DNA of 64,000 bases, taken from the NCBI GenBank assembly GCA_005784505.1, contig VCAZ01000166.1:682001-746000 (forward strand). Direction: 5' to 3'. Below, piece by piece: positions 1 through 13,156 of the stretch. The position numbers and the translations under genes were made by a program. The first letter of the stretch is position 1, and each line of letters starts with the position of its first letter. A model generated the notes under the pieces. The model was not told where the DNA came from, did not search any database, and worked only from the letters and a program-made list of their open reading frames with translations. Source of the DNA: Bagarius yarrelli (lineage: Eukaryota; Chordata; Actinopteri; Siluriformes; Sisoridae).

Positions 1-389
1 TGAAAGCCGATTCCTCCTGTTTTTCCATAATGTGACTTTCATAGTCATGTCACTGACACATCAGCAAGGGCAAAATTGATTGTCTAAAAAGCAGTCATTT
101 AATTTTAACACACACTATTTTCTGGTTTACCAAACTATATGCTATCAACAGCTAATAATTAATAAATAATGACTCATTTATTCAGTTTAAATGAATTTAA
201 TTAATAAACATGTCATAAAGTAAAACACTGTATCTTGTCTTTATAATCTAGTCCAATTACCGCTTGTTACTTTGACGAAATGTTATATATATATATATAT
301 ATATATCAATAAATCTATTAAAAATGCTGAAAAGACAAAAAGGTTCTGAGTGGAACGGAACAAAACACAAAGTACAACACAGTAGTATG
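1..389. other. Gene-free AT-rich sequence
   Basis: No coding potential recognised; only the (TA)n at 282-306 stands out. Confidence 0.7.
282..306. repeat. (TA)n microsatellite
   Basis: Twelve TA units. Confidence 0.9.
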
Positions 390-570
390 TTAAAATTACA
401 GCTCAGGAAAATACCTGTCAAAAATTACAAAAAATTAAGAAGCAAGCTCACATTAAAGCTTAGGTTTTTATATGTTATCTTGAACTAATTAAATCGATTT
501 AATGTGAGCTTGCTTAGTTCTAAGGGTAAAATTTGTATTTTTTTGTAATTTTTCACAGCTGTAATTTTAA
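390..570. mobile_element. Fold-back / MITE-like inverted repeat
   Basis: The left arm (390-457) starts TTAAAATTACAGCT and ends AAGCTCACATTAAA. The right arm (498-570) is its inverse, starting TTTAATGTGAGCTTGCTTA and ending AGCTGTAATTTTAA. The arms of about 70 bases enclose a 40-base loop. Both ends carry TTAA. The middle of the arms differs by small insertions and the outer 14 and inner 18 bases match almost fully. It has no coding capacity. Confidence 0.7.
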
Positions 571-1691
571 ATCTTTTTTTTAATTATTACTAATGTCTTA
601 AAACATTAACAGCATTATTTTCTAATATAATCCACACCGTGTACAATAACCTCTGGGAACAGTTTTATCATCATGTGACGATAAAGTAATGTGTAATGTT
701 AAAAATCACTAAGACTGATATCTGACATATCTGACATAACTGACATTGTTATGACGTAGAAGACCTAAAAACATCATGAATAACAATATTACTACTAGTT
801 CTACTTACATTAAAGATAAAAGTAATAATCATAATAATAATAATATGTTGTTGTACTATTGTTTTTCTGTTATAGACAAATGTGGATTTTTTTTATTGGG
901 TACTGCATAAAAGTAAAATCTGCCTCTTAAGTAGTTAATATACAGACACAGTTCTATACCAGTACTACTGATGCTAATGCCTACTATTCCTGCTTTACCT
1001 ACTACTAAAAATAACAAATCACTATTACTACTAAATATAAGAGTAAAAGCAACAATTATAATGATAATAAAATTAAAACAGTGTGACTATAAATATACTT
1101 GTACATATTAATAATATAAAACAAAAACTGCTACTACTACTGATGATAATAAAATTACTGTTGTTTTTCTGTATTACTTTTATAATTTATAACTAATTAT
1201 GTTAATAGTGGTAGGTAATAGTCACTGTAAATATCATGAAAAACCTCCTACTCCTGCTAATGCTTATGATAATAAAAATAATAGCAACAATAACAACAAA
1301 CAACAAAAATAAAATCAAACCCTACTTTTACTATTAGATAAGCATACATATTAATAATAATATAATACCAATATAACAACAAAATCAACTTTTACTACTA
1401 CTAATAAAAACATAAAACATACCTAAATAAATCAAATTAAAACTAGTATTGTTTTTTTATGGTATACTAATGTAGATCTGTTATTAAATATATAACAAAA
1501 ATAACAGCAACAATAATAACAATCAAAAGGCAACAATAATGAAACCACTACTATTAATTAGATAAACTTATATAATATATTATAGTATAATAATAAATGT
1601 GATAACAAAAACACCATTACTAACAATTATACAATTTATATGATATGATAAAAAATAAATAAAAATAAAATAATATGTACTATTGTTTATC
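571..1691. other. AT-rich low-complexity zone
   Basis: Diffuse AAT/ACT/TACT trinucleotide composition with scattered short repeats. No gene or transposon recognised. Confidence 0.75.

Positions 1692-1736
<45 letters not shown>
1692..1736. repeat. (TTA)n microsatellite
   Basis: About 15 uninterrupted TTA units. The region around it (780-1830) is a diffuse AT-rich trinucleotide (AAT/ACT) low-complexity zone. Confidence 0.95.
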
Positions 1737-1737
<1 letters not shown>

Positions 1738-1843
1738 TGCTTATAATAACAAAAATAAAAGAAGCCATAACAACAGCAACATCGAGCAAAATCGAAAGGA
1801 AAAAAAACTACTACCAAAAATATGTAATAATTGTGTATATTGT

Positions 1844-2053
<210 letters not shown>

Positions 2054-2454
2054 GGCACATTCTTCTTTATAGATAATGTTCGTTATAGGAAACAAGAGAT
2101 AAATGGCTGTTAGTTTGTTAGTTTTCGCACCCAACAGAATGCCATTTCGACAATAATCACATTAAAACAATACTATTGCCCTTATTAGATAATATAGTAA
2201 TAATAATAATATGAAAAGATAACTATTATTAATGATAGTTATAAAAATAATCTCATTATTATCAGCAACAACACTAACAGTACTTTAATAATCATAACAT
2301 TCTGAGTATGTAAAACATTCAGAACAGGTGAAAAAAATCCAATGATTTATTCAAAATATTATTTCTCTACTGTTACAGATATCATTTTCATATAAATAAT
2401 AGGTGACATAAGTGTAACAAATTATACCTACATGTTTGTAAATTGCATTAAAAT
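2054..2454. other. Gene-free sequence
   Basis: AT-rich, unremarkable; nothing recognised. Confidence 0.65.
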
Positions 2455-2797
2455 CTATCTATCCATCCATTCATCCATCCATCCATCCACGATAGATCTG
2501 CTGGAGTCTGTCCCATCTGTCATTAGATGAAAGGCAGGGGTACAACCTGAACAGTCCATCACAGGGTCACATACAGAAAAACAACCACACATACACACCT
2601 ATGGGCAATTAAGAATCACCAGTCAACCTAACATAGATGTTTTTGGACTGTGGAAGGAAACCGGGGAACCGGGAGTAAACCCACGCAAGTACAGGGAGAA
2701 CATGCAAACACAAAAACCCCTGTTGGGGATAAGAACCTGGGACCTTCTTTCTGTGAGGCAACAGTGCTAAACACTAAGCCACCGTGCTGCCCCATAT
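2455..2797 (-). mobile_element. SINE-like repeat, family E, with (ATCC)n tail
   Basis: On the minus strand it begins GGGGCAGCACGGTGGCTTAG, has a B-box-like GGTTCTTATCCCC, and continues with TTTGCATGTTCTCCCTGTAC. It ends in a tetranucleotide (GGAT)n tail, seen as ATCC repeats at 2455-2489. This is a very widespread fish repeat. The 71-codon frame here is spurious. Confidence 0.72.
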
Positions 2798-3177
2798 TTA
2801 AACTTTCTTTGCTATTTCTTATTATTTTACTATTTCAACTTTTTATTTCTGTAAAAAGTAGTTAAAGAGAAGACTTAGGATTTGAGCCCATAACCTTGCA
2901 GAGCAATAGCACCAATGGTTAAAAGCCGAGTCCCCACTCACCATAATTAGGTGTCATAGTTAATCACAGGTGTACATTACTGAAGGGATTACACAAGCTA
3001 CTGAGCTGACAGGAGACTCTGGGTGTACAGGAATGACTTATAGTCAGCAAGGACACGAGTTTCTAAGGGAGCATTAATTTTGAGGATTAAGTCCTCACCT
3101 TTGGTACAGCACCATCCATTCCACCTTCTAAAAGCCTGGGTCAGCAGTTCACATGATACACTCTAATGGTACATGTG
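2798..3177. other. Gene-free sequence
   Basis: Unique-looking sequence between a SINE-like repeat and microsatellites. Nothing recognised. Confidence 0.6.
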
Positions 3178-3235
3178 TGAGTGTGTGAGAGAGAGCGACT
3201 CAATGAGAGAAAGAGAGAGAGAGAAGGAAAAAGGT
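3178..3235. repeat. Short (GT)n/(GA)n region
   Basis: GTGAGTGTGTGAGAGAGAGC, then imperfect GA repeats. Confidence 0.75.
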
Positions 3236-3302
3236 TTGATGCTTGGGTGCCCTTAAGAGACCAAATAGCCTGAGGCCCAAAAAAAGGTTGTCACGCGATC
3301 TT

Positions 3303-3304
<2 letters not shown>

Positions 3305-3385
<81 letters not shown>

Positions 3386-3409
3386 GTGTGTGTGTGTGTG
3401 TGTATGTAT
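3305..3409. repeat. (GT)n microsatellite
   Basis: About 38 GT units, then GTTTT and a further run ending TATGTATG. The Cys-Val repeat ORF is an artefact. Confidence 0.96.
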
Positions 3410-3650
3410 GAAGCTTAAATCAGTCTAATTCTCCAGTTATGTTTACCTGTACTCTTTCCATGTCATACAATACACATCAGTGATTCTTAGTGTCAGTAAA
3501 GTTCTTCACACATCTTACTCCAGCTCATCACTTCCTGTTTGTTGGGGTAATCTGATTGGCCATTCGGTATAATTGCTGGGAGACAGCTTGATTGATTAAA
3601 TGATAAGGAACGATAGATACCTGTCTCGTATTTTCCTCCCACATTGATTT

Positions 3651-3687
<37 letters not shown>

Positions 3688-3702
3688 CTCTTTCTCTTTC
3701 TG
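3651..3702. repeat. (CT)n microsatellite
   Basis: Imperfect CT repeat with one GCTC interruption. Confidence 0.9.
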
Positions 3703-3984
3703 TTTCATTTTGATGGAAGCATCATTTCATTGCAGCCAGAGAATCTTGGTTTTAATATATTCAGGACATGGGTTTTAAAATAGCAAAAGTTGGCAAGTAT
3801 CATAAGCATCGTGACTGTAATGACAAATGTGTTCTTTGGTGCGTTCGCTTTCGCGAGTCCTTGGGTTCATAATAACTGTCAGGACGGGTGCATCACCACC
3901 AGAGTAATGGCCGTCAGAGTTAGTGAAGCAAAAAGCCCTGCAAAAAATAGTGTTATTATTCTATTAATAAAGTTTTGTTAAAGC

Positions 3985-4160
3985 TTAGTAATAACCAGAG
4001 GTGGGGAGTAACCAGTGTTGGGAATGTTGCTTTCAAAGAGTTATTAGTTAGAGTTACTATTTACTACTCACAAATATCAACTGATTTACATCATTTTAAA
4101 AGTAACTACTTTAAAAGTAAATTTTTCATGTCTCAAATGTCCCCAATACTGGAATAGGTT
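3985..4160 (+). mobile_element. MITE-like fragment (GTAAC/TACTTT-rich)
   Basis: The sequence opens GAGGTGGGGAGTAACCAGTG and continues with AGTAACTACTTTAAAAGTAA (4102-4121). This is the terminal style of a common hAT-like nonautonomous element in teleosts. A related stretch, AGTAACGCCACATTTTATAC with several GTTA/AACG repeats, lies at 4740-4830 and may be its other end. If so, the element spans 3985-4830. Confidence 0.45.
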
Positions 4161-4837
4161 AAAATAAATAAAATGTCCACTACATAGAATATTTCATTAT
4201 TATAAATCATTGTACACTAATCTACACTATTCTAATGCTGTGGTGTCATGTGACAATGTATGATGACTCTTTCTTCTTGTTCATAAGTTAAATGTTACAT
4301 AAACAGTCTTGTCTTTCACATTACCAGGGTAAAAGTAGTGTTTATACGTCCAGATTGCAAAAGCTACTTTTAAACTCGTTAGATGTGCCATTGCTCTAAA
4401 TCCTGTGGTACGTCCGAATTTCATTCATACTACCTGTAATAATACTATATAGTACATACTTTTTACATCAGGAAGTAGTACTTTGTGTGTGACTGTGCAT
4501 GCTTGTGTGTGAACACCTGCAATACTCTCTGCCTTTGATAGACATTTACTCTATTTAATCCAATCATCATCAGTTATGAGGTTCTCTCCCATTCCCAACA
4601 CACACATTAATCATTAGTGTAACACCTCACCCTCACACACTAGAAAAAATAAACTTTGCAGGTCCAATGGCTGGGACAGTCTACTTGGATTAAAACTACT
4701 TTATTGAGTTTTAATTAATTATAATATTAAATGTTAAAATAGTAACGCCACATTTTATACAGTAACAGCATTTTAACGGGGGAAACGGTTAAAACGTTAA
4801 AAAATAAAGTTACAACATTATTAACGCTGTTTTTATT

Positions 4838-5335
4838 TTAGATTAGATTAGATTAGATTCAACTTTATTGTCATTGTGCAAGAGCCAATGAAATGCAGTT
4901 AGCATCTAACCAGAAGTGCATAAGTGGCTTATTTACAATAAATATCAGTGTATAAATAGGGTATGGGGTTGATAATTACAGAGGTGGGGGTAAATAATGT
5001 ACAGAGGTATATGGATAGAATATAGAGGTGTAACAATAGATAGTTATAGATTGTGCAAAGATGCATAATGGTAAGGTAGTGCAAAGTACAGAAGTGGCAG
5101 TGCAGAAGTAATTAATACTGTACATCAGCTGTTCAGTGCAGAAACAGCCACAGGAAAGAAGCTGTTTTTTAGTCTGTTTGTGCAGCTCTGAGGCATTGGT
5201 AGCGTCTGCCTGATGGGAGAAGAGTGAACAGTCGTGGTTGGGGTGAGAGGGATCTTTGATTATGCCTCTCGCCCTTTTTTTGTGTATGTTGTCCAGGGTG
5301 GGTAGCTGAGTGCCGATGATTTATAGTGCCGTTAT
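4838..5335 (-). mobile_element. LINE 3' end (Rex/L2-type)
   Basis: On the minus strand the sequence runs from a C/T-rich part (around 5330-5200, including the inverse of GCTGTTTTTTAGTCTGTTTG at 5161-5180) to CATTTCATTGGCTCTTGCAC. It ends with AATAAAGTTGAATCTAATC and ATCTA repeats at 4838-4861. An AATAAA signal plus a short tandem tail is typical of the 3' end of teleost non-LTR retrotransposons. No coding part is left. Confidence 0.65.
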
Positions 5336-5465
5336 TCCCATCACTAGTATAACGCATTACATATACTTCATTACAAATCAGCACTTAAACCGCCTTAACC
5401 ACATGAGCCATCGCTGCCCCCACTGTGAATCATACCTGGCCTGTTACCTGGCCTGTTAGCTCTAC

Positions 5466-6175
5466 AGTTATCTAAGCAAAGGTGGGTGGTAACACATTAT
5501 ATTTACTTCATTACATTTACTTGAATAATTTTTTGGAAAAAATTAACTTTTAAAATTAGGTTTAACTGACCTTACATTTACTCTCACTCCAGTTTATTTT
5601 TAACCACAAAAATGTACTTTTACTTCACTACATTTGATTGCGATCCTCCAAACATTGTCTTAAGTTTGTAGAGGAAAACGGCCCATTTTTAAAGCGTGAT
5701 GAGAAAAATAACAAACGAAGAAGGAAAAGAGGTGAGATTATAAGTAAGAGACAAAGATACATGAAATCACATTTAATTAATTTTTTTACTCCGAAGAGTG
5801 AAATGAATAGTTATATAATGTGATGAAATGTATGTGACCAAAAACAAGTTGACATATCAGCATACAGCAATTCCAGCATTTCATAATAATGACTAACTGA
5901 GGGTAATTGTGTAACTATGGGCACTTTATTCTTATCGTAATTTACTATAAAATCCCTTCTTTTTCATCTGGTTTTTTTCACCTATTTTATGTAGTGGATT
6001 GTTAGTATTTTTTCTAGATTCAGGATTTTTCCTTCATTTAATCAGATTTAAAGTAACTATTAACCTACTACTTGAGTAGTCTTATTAATACATACTCTTA
6101 CCCTTACTTTTACTCCATTAACTTTGAACATTACGTTTACTGTTACTTTTACTGTTACTTTACTGTTTCTTGTGT
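5466..6175 (+). mobile_element. MITE, family M2, copy 1
   Basis: It starts AGGTGGGTGGTAACACATTA and contains TTTAACTGACCTTACATTTA (5561-5580). Its right part has GTAGTGGATTGTTAGTATTT (5992-6011) and TACTACTTGAGTAGTC near 6066. The same two blocks occur in the same order at 45.09 and 45.5 kb. The style (inverted, TACTT-rich ends) is that of hAT-type nonautonomous elements of fish. Confidence 0.65.
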
Positions 6176-6786
6176 AATTATTTTCTTTTCCCCTGACTTC
6201 ACATGCCGGCATTGTGGCATTTGACACCCAAAACAGGAAGCAGCAGAAGGAGGGAGTGAAACACTACAGGAGGTGTTAAACACTGTATCACATCCAATAA
6301 CCCAAATTAAAATTGATTTGGTTAAAATTAGCTCTCACCACCCACAGAACTCCAACCAGAGCCAGGGTCCGATTCCAAATCCCACCTTTACTCACATGAC
6401 TGCTGAAGCACAGACAAGATGGGAAGAAAAGCTTCAAACTGTCGATTCATTTTTGTTATTTTTCTTCGTCTTCTTGAGCTTTTATTTCATGTTGCTTAGG
6501 AAATGTGTAAAACAAAAGCATGGTAAATGTATAAAGACGCACTTTGAAAGCAAGTGCATCAAACAGTAAGAGCAAATAATGTAACCGTCATGAGCACTAA
6601 AAAAAGGGGAAAAACAAACAGAGTATGGCTTAGCTCAGGAAATAGCAATCTATCATTAATGAACCGCCTCACCCAGAGAAGATGCAGTGTGATTAACTGT
6701 TATGTTAGGCTAAAAATGATCGATTTTTCTTCCTCTAGTGCTTCCTTATATCATCATATAGATTACACACATGTATACACTTGTAC

Positions 6787-7190
6787 GACCAAAAGTATTG
6801 GAACAGCTGATTGTCTATAAAAACCTTCACACTTCTGGAACGACTTTTCACTAGATGTTTTCATGTGACTGTGGATTTGTTCGTTCAATCACGATATTTT
6901 TAGTAAGATCAGACACTGATGTTGGATAAGGAGGTCTGGGGAGCAGTCGGTGCACCAGTTGAACCTAAAAGTGGTCAGCGGGGTTGCGTCAGGGTTCTTT
7001 TACTCCAACCAGAACATGAAGATCAAGGGCTTTGATCAGGGTCATAAACGTGCTGGAACAGTGTTTAAGTCTCTTATAGATACAATAAACAAAATAACTA
7101 ATACTACAACATACATTTCAGACGACTGTGTGTTTCCAGCATTGTGGCAACTGTTAAAGGAGAACCCCCTTTGTGTGGGTGTCCACACCC
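6787..7190 (+). mobile_element. MITE, family M1, copy 1
   Basis: It starts with ACCAAAAGTATTGGAAC and includes GACACTGATGTTGGATAAGG near 6910. It ends near GTGTCCACACCCC. This matches the layout of a very common teleost nonautonomous DNA transposon. It has no coding capacity; the frame running through it is a shadow. I cannot assign a formal family name. Confidence 0.65.
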
Positions 7191-8276
7191 CTTAAATCTT
7201 AGACACACACCGATGGGCCATATCTTAAAAACCATTTTCCTAATATTGTGTAGATCGCCTTGTGCCATATAAACTGCTCTGACTTCTAAAGGTGCAGTAG
7301 GACATCTTAGATAATAGAAACTGTAGTCTGATAGCACTGCAGGTGTACGTCCAGCCCTCAACGCCCAATCCCATGCCTGGACACGAACAGACCAGATGAG
7401 CAGAGACAACATTACTACTATACATGCTATACATACTATACAAATATTGTGGTACTAAGACTGTGTACTAGGATTCTTGTTTGGTTTTTGTCAAGAAGAC
7501 ACCATAAGTCAATATAAGCACAAATATGTTTTTAAAATGTTAAACAAAGACTTATTTTTAACGTTCAGAATGACTAGTGACTGGATTTAATAAGCACAAA
7601 TTCAGGCAAATTCAAGTTAAAGTAGAGTTTGGGCATCTAAAAATTGAATATTAAAGTAATATTTAAAAAAAAATATATAATAAGTAAACATTTAAAAATC
7701 TGTGGAACTAGCTGATGTGTACCACAGGAAGTTACTTACAGCCAATCAAAAATGAGAAACTGCTTGGTTTTGCGTTGTGATTGGGGCTTTCTACACCCCC
7801 TTCTTCAAACTTCTCAACACCTGGCCCAACCCAGACTGCTTTCATCAAATCCTAAATTAAAACGTATTTGTATACCTCTGTCTTTACCACCAAATGCCTT
7901 TGCCTATATTTGGCCCTGCTACAATCTATCATGTGTCATTTACCAATAAAAAAACTTAGTTAGTATCAGTACCAAAATACCAAAATTAAATAGTTTAAAT
8001 AACTTATTTACACACTGTTGCTGTGGTTGAGGTAATTCATAAAGATACACAAACTACAAGCTATGTGTTGCTATAGAAACACACCAAAATCCAATCACAC
8101 TATATTCCTACCTGTCCAAAAGAAATACTGCAACATCATCTTTTAGGCCCTTTGACTTCTGTAGTCGACTCCAGCATGGAAACGCAACCCAGATAATAAT
8201 TCGGGTTTCCGCTGTGATGACGTATCCTGTCTGCTGTGAACAGGGTGCGCAGAGATATGCACATGAATATGTTTAG
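7191..8276. other. Gene-free sequence with repeat debris
   Basis: The part at about 7215-7300 (AAAACCATTTTCCTAATATT) resembles a common fish dispersed repeat. The rest is AT-rich and unrecognised. The block 8140-8260, with CpGs and TGTGATGACGTATCC, looks unique. Confidence 0.5.
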
Positions 8277-8448
8277 AAATTTACATTTACAGCATTTGTC
8301 AGATGCCCTTATTCAGAGCGATTACATTTATTTCCTTTAAACAACTTAGCAATTAGGGGTTAAGGGCCTTGATAGGGACCTAGCAGTGGTAACTTGGTGG
8401 TGCTGGGAATCGAACCCCAATCCTCCCATTAGCAATCCAACACTGGAC
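8277..8448 (-). mobile_element. tRNA-headed SINE, family A, copy 1
   Basis: On the minus strand it has a polymerase III B box (GGTTCGATTCCC, from 8405-8418) and the internal block around TTAAGGGCC. The 3' tail TCTGAATAAGGGCATCTGAC is followed by AAATGTAAAT. The head beyond the B box is partly lost. In a tRNA-derived SINE the head drives transcription and the tail is used by a LINE for copying. Confidence 0.7.
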
Positions 8449-8872
8449 TGAATATTTAGATTTAATAAACTTATCTTGTTCCTGTGCCTTCCAAAAAATA
8501 TACAAATACTTATAAATACTTTTAAAGTACTTAACTTAATTATTGTCCTTGGGATGTATAGAAACTTTTAACCATCAGAACAAAATTTTTTTTCTGAAAA
8601 CAATCACTTATTATACCCTTAATCTTTATAGACCTCACAGTATCTCTGCTGTAATATCTGATAAAAAAAAAGTGTTTACAGCAAATTCCTCAAGTTTAAC
8701 ATGGTGATACAGTGGATCAAACCAGTTTGTTCAGCACATCCACCCAGGTGCTCAATCGGCTTATGGCATCTCTGTATTATTTCATCCACTAGTTTGTCTT
8801 GTCAAAGATGCTCAGATTCTTGCAGTTTTCCTGCATTCAACTTTAGGAACTGGTTGTTTACTTGCTTTTATT

Positions 8873-8879
8873 TATATAT

Positions 8880-8932
<53 letters not shown>
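8873..8932. repeat. (TA)n microsatellite
   Basis: About 28 TA units with one GATA and one TTA interruption. Confidence 0.93.
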
Positions 8933-8934
<2 letters not shown>

Positions 8935-9423
8935 GGAAGACATTTTCTTTCGCTTTTATTTCTCACTTAATAAACAAATGATCAGAATGTCCTTTTTGTA
9001 ATTTCATTTTAGATTCATTTTCATCAGTGTTTTAAATCATATTTAACCCCTACCACCAGTGCTCAGCAAAGAAGGATTTCGGCTGCTGGCGGCTATAAAA
9101 CGTCACACCTGTTTGAGAGCAAATGTTTCCTGTGTCAGATGGAGACTGATTGCTGATTGCTAATGTCTTCTGTGGGTGTCGAGTCTTCACGTAGGTGGCT
9201 GATTGTTGTTGCCTGGAAGGAGGGTAAAACGATGCGTCATCTTTAGAGACATCGTAGCACCATGGAACATAATGCAGACATCGTTTTGGTTGAAAGTGTC
9301 TGGGGGCATAAAAAAGTGAGAACGAAGGATAGTCAGAGGCTAAAGAGTAAAACACAACGTGGATTTATTTTAAAAACTGGTTTGAAATTTTTTTTAACAT
9401 TCACTAATTTTAGTACTCAACAT

Positions 9424-9617
9424 CTACATTTACAGCAACAGCATTTGGCAGATGCCATTATCCAGAGTGACTTACATTTATCTTATTTTACAACTAAGCA
9501 ATTGGGGGTTAAGGGCCTTGCTCAGGGGCCCAACAGTGGCGGCTTGGTAGAGCTGGGAATCAAACCCACAATCTTTGGGTTGTTAGTCCAACACCTTAAC
9601 TATGAGCCACCATTTCA
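9424..9617 (-). mobile_element. tRNA-headed SINE, family A, copy 2
   Basis: It has the same tail (AAATGTAAGTCACTCTGGAT on the minus strand) and the body block GGGGTTAAGGGCCTTGCTCA (9505-9524). The head region GTTAAGGTGTTGGACTAACA carries the A-box-like part near 9590. It is nearly full length. The 125-codon frame crossing it is not a gene. Confidence 0.75.
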
Positions 9618-9633
9618 ACATCTTTTCAAACAT

Positions 9634-9690
9634 CGATAGAGAGAGAAATAGCTAGACAGATAGACAGACGATCAGACAGACAGACATGCA
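9634..9690. repeat. Degenerate GA/GACA repeat
   Basis: Imperfect GAGA, TAGACAGA and CAGA units just after a SINE copy. Confidence 0.7.
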
Positions 9691-9730
9691 GATACATGGT
9701 TAGAGTTGATAAGAAGATGGATGAGCTAAA

Positions 9731-10100
9731 TACAGGGCAACCCTAAAAAAGAAAACCTGTTGTAGGCTGCAAAAACTACAGAGACTGGGCGGAAGATTCA
9801 CCTTCCAGCAGGACAATGACCCTAAACATACAGCCAGAGCTACAATGGAATGGTGTGGATCAAAAAATATTAACGTGTTAAAATGTCCCAGTCAAAGTCC
9901 AGACCTAAATCCTATTGAGCATCTGTGACAAGAATTAAAAATTGCTGTTCACAGACACTCCCTATCCAATCTGGCTGAGGTTGAGCTAACTTTGCTTTTG
10001 CAGACTTGTAGCTGTAATTGGTGGTTCTACAAAGTATTGACGCAGCGAGGCTAAATACAGATGCACAGCACAAAAATTTTATTTGCTTAAAATTTTGAAA
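9731..10100 (+). mobile_element. Tc1-like transposase 3' fragment
   Basis: Frame 9803-9990 reads FQQDNDPKHTARATMEW, then CPSQSPDLNPIEHL followed by a stop. This is the C-terminal half of a Tc1/mariner DDE transposase: the Asp of QQDND and the Glu of NPIEHL are the second and third catalytic residues. The Trp that normally follows NPIEHL is a TGA stop. Downstream, a non-coding tail leads towards the lost 3' inverted repeat. The N-terminal half is absent. Confidence 0.85.
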
Positions 10101-10187
10101 ACCATAATTTTAAAAAACCATATGACAAATGTGAAAATAGATAGATATTATTATTATTATTTTTATTATTTCTTTAGTCCACTCTAG

Positions 10188-10822
<635 letters not shown>

Positions 10823-11092
10823 AGATGTAAGTTGTTTAAGCCAGTGGCATCATGTAAAGCTAATTATTACGCTTCAAAATGCATACAGTATAAACCTGTA
10901 TGTCTCATGCACACACACACCCCACACACACACACACGTGCTGCAGGCAAACACACCTTGAGCTCATTAGGCTCTTTTGAATCAAAGAAGAGTTTTGGAG
11001 AGTTACACAGAGCAGCACTTAGTAACTAAAGAGCTATTCATCAAACTCTATTGTTCTAAAGTACACGCTGTGTGCAGCTACATGTTGTGTGA

Positions 11093-11126
<34 letters not shown>
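11093..11126. repeat. (GT)n microsatellite
   Basis: Seventeen GT units. Confidence 0.93.
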
Positions 11127-11129
<3 letters not shown>

Positions 11130-11761
11130 GGAAATAAAGAATGACAGTTCATATAAAGAGCTTTGGATAAAACCCATACCGTATCTTCCAAATTTGAGGT
11201 CAGTCTAAGAGCACCATTACATAAGAACAAATAATTACATCTATTATTTTCTAAAATTGTATTTAGAATTTACATTAAAATTAGAAAACCTCTCATTTAA
11301 AATACTTTTTTCTGGAATAAATTAAATTCTTTTAATTAAATTCTTTTAAAATAAAAATAGCGTTCAACTGTGTATTACATTTAATTTTGAATTATTAAAA
11401 AAATATGATATAACAATATAACATCAGTAGGGTATTCATTTATAAATTTGTTAATTAAATATTTACATTTCTTATTTATCTGCATACGGTAAAAACGAAA
11501 AAAAGAATTATAGGATTATACTAACCTTAATATTTTATTACGTTACACAGTTTTTAAATGTCATTTTGTAAGAGGCTGTAGATTTATCGTGCAAACCTGC
11601 AACCTTAAAAAGACAATAAAAAAAATACGTTTTTTTCAAAAAATCTGACCTTCGCTGTCTCTAACCACAGGTGCCAGGGCAATAAATATCCAACATACTC
11701 AGAAAAATGTTAAGTGTGTCATAGAATTTATAGTGAGATTTTAATAAAAAGATGTAATGAG

Positions 11762-11765
<4 letters not shown>

Positions 11766-11808
<43 letters not shown>
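11766..11808. repeat. (GA)n microsatellite
   Basis: Twenty-one uninterrupted GA units. Confidence 0.95.
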
Positions 11809-11814
<6 letters not shown>

Positions 11815-12051
11815 TCATGGTTTGACTAATTCTCTACAACCTGAGGCATGTGTCGATGACTGATATCTTCACCGCTGCCGTCAACCGATTGCTCTGAATT
11901 AATTTTTGAATGAGAGCGATGAGGAGAGAGGGATAGTGAGAGATGGGAGCATGGAAGAATCTAGGAAACGAAAGAAAAAAAAAACAGGTCTGCTCCAGGT
12001 GGGACAGAGTGACTGTTATTTTAAAAGAGGACAAAGCTAAAGAGAAGGAGA

Positions 12052-12081
12052 GCGCGAGAGAGAGAGAGAGAGAGAGAGAGG
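12052..12081. repeat. (GA)n microsatellite
   Basis: GCGCGAGAG followed by GA units and a short GGT repeat. Confidence 0.9.
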
Positions 12082-12234
12082 GTGGTGGTGGTTTGAACGG
12101 AGGGAATAAGGGGAGGAGAAGATGAATGTGGTTAATTAAGATGAGCAGGCAGCGAAGACAGTGCAGAATTACACAAACACTAATTAGAGTCTTCGTTAGG
12201 GGGCACGGAACGAGAGCAGTGCATCCATCATGTC

Positions 12235-12360
12235 TTCTCTCTCTCTTGCTTTCTCTCTATCTCTCTCTCTTCCACTTTCTCAGCAACTGGATCTGTCTCT
12301 TTCAACCTTTTTCTCCCTCTCTCTTTTTCTCTGTCTCTCTCTCTCTTTCTCCCTTCTTCC
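12235..12360. repeat. CT-rich polypyrimidine tract
   Basis: Imperfect (CT)n and (TTTCTC)n units make most of this stretch pyrimidine on the plus strand. The Leu/Ser-rich frame here is an artefact. Confidence 0.85.
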
Positions 12361-13156
12361 AGTATCACACTTTCTCTTTTAAGCCTCTGCCTTCGTTTGT
12401 CCTGTTTCATCATTTTCTCAATTAGATATCTTAATCAGTGTTTCCTGCTGAGGACTTTAAATTGTCAGCAGGACAACGAACACACACAATTATATACTTC
12501 TTACCTCTATTTCACTTATTCAACATGGAGGTGATAAGGAAGCCTGAATTGGAGCACAGTTCAGTCATTTCCTGGACTCATGACTTAATGTTCCAGATAA
12601 TATACAAAGGATGTGCTGAAGAAGAAAAAATTACTTGCCGAAGTCTGGACTGGATTCTTGTAAGCTGTTCTATATTCATTTTTTTTATTATTCAGCATAT
12701 AGTCTTCCCTCACTGAGACAGGAGCATTGCTTGATATCTCTAACTCATTCGGTATTTACTAAGTGGACAGTTCTTTCTGAAGCACTGTGTAGGACAGCTA
12801 TATGTATACTAACACCAAAATTCCTGGTTTAAATCTGTCCACCTGTTTATTTTTTTAACCACTTATCCCACACAGGGTCACCAGAAACCTGGACTCATTT
12901 CCACGGACTTGGGGAACGAGAAAAGGAGGTTCCTGGGCGGGGCAATGGGTCATAGCAAGGCCCAAACGGACACTCATTTTCATACAATCAGACTACACGT
13001 ATGTCTTTTGAACTAGGGGTGTTTGGATTGTTTCCAGGTGGACTGTTAAACAACACAACACACGTCTCCCGTAAATGTCCACCAATCAGAGGATGATTTC
13101 TGAACTCCTGAAGGTTCTAGCTAAGTGTGCCGAAATACCCAATGTTTAGCCAGTGA
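12361..13156. other. Gene-free sequence
   Basis: No exon recognised. Short open frames here lack family similarity. Confidence 0.55.

Larger units (their letters stand above)
10823..12130. other. Gene-free, AT-rich, with microsatellites
   Basis: It holds (CA), (GT) and (GA) repeats and an AT-rich stretch at 11220-11640. The block 11820-11940 between GA repeats looks unique (TGAATTAATTTTTGAATGAG). Confidence 0.55.

Noticed and set aside
5400..5440. TGCCCCCACTG, considered as an ephrin-like Cys-Pro-His coding match
   Set aside because: It lies 47 kb upstream of exon 1, has no surrounding ephrin motif and no splice sites.
9262..9639. 125-codon plus-strand ORF
   Set aside because: Runs antisense through a SINE copy; no family similarity.
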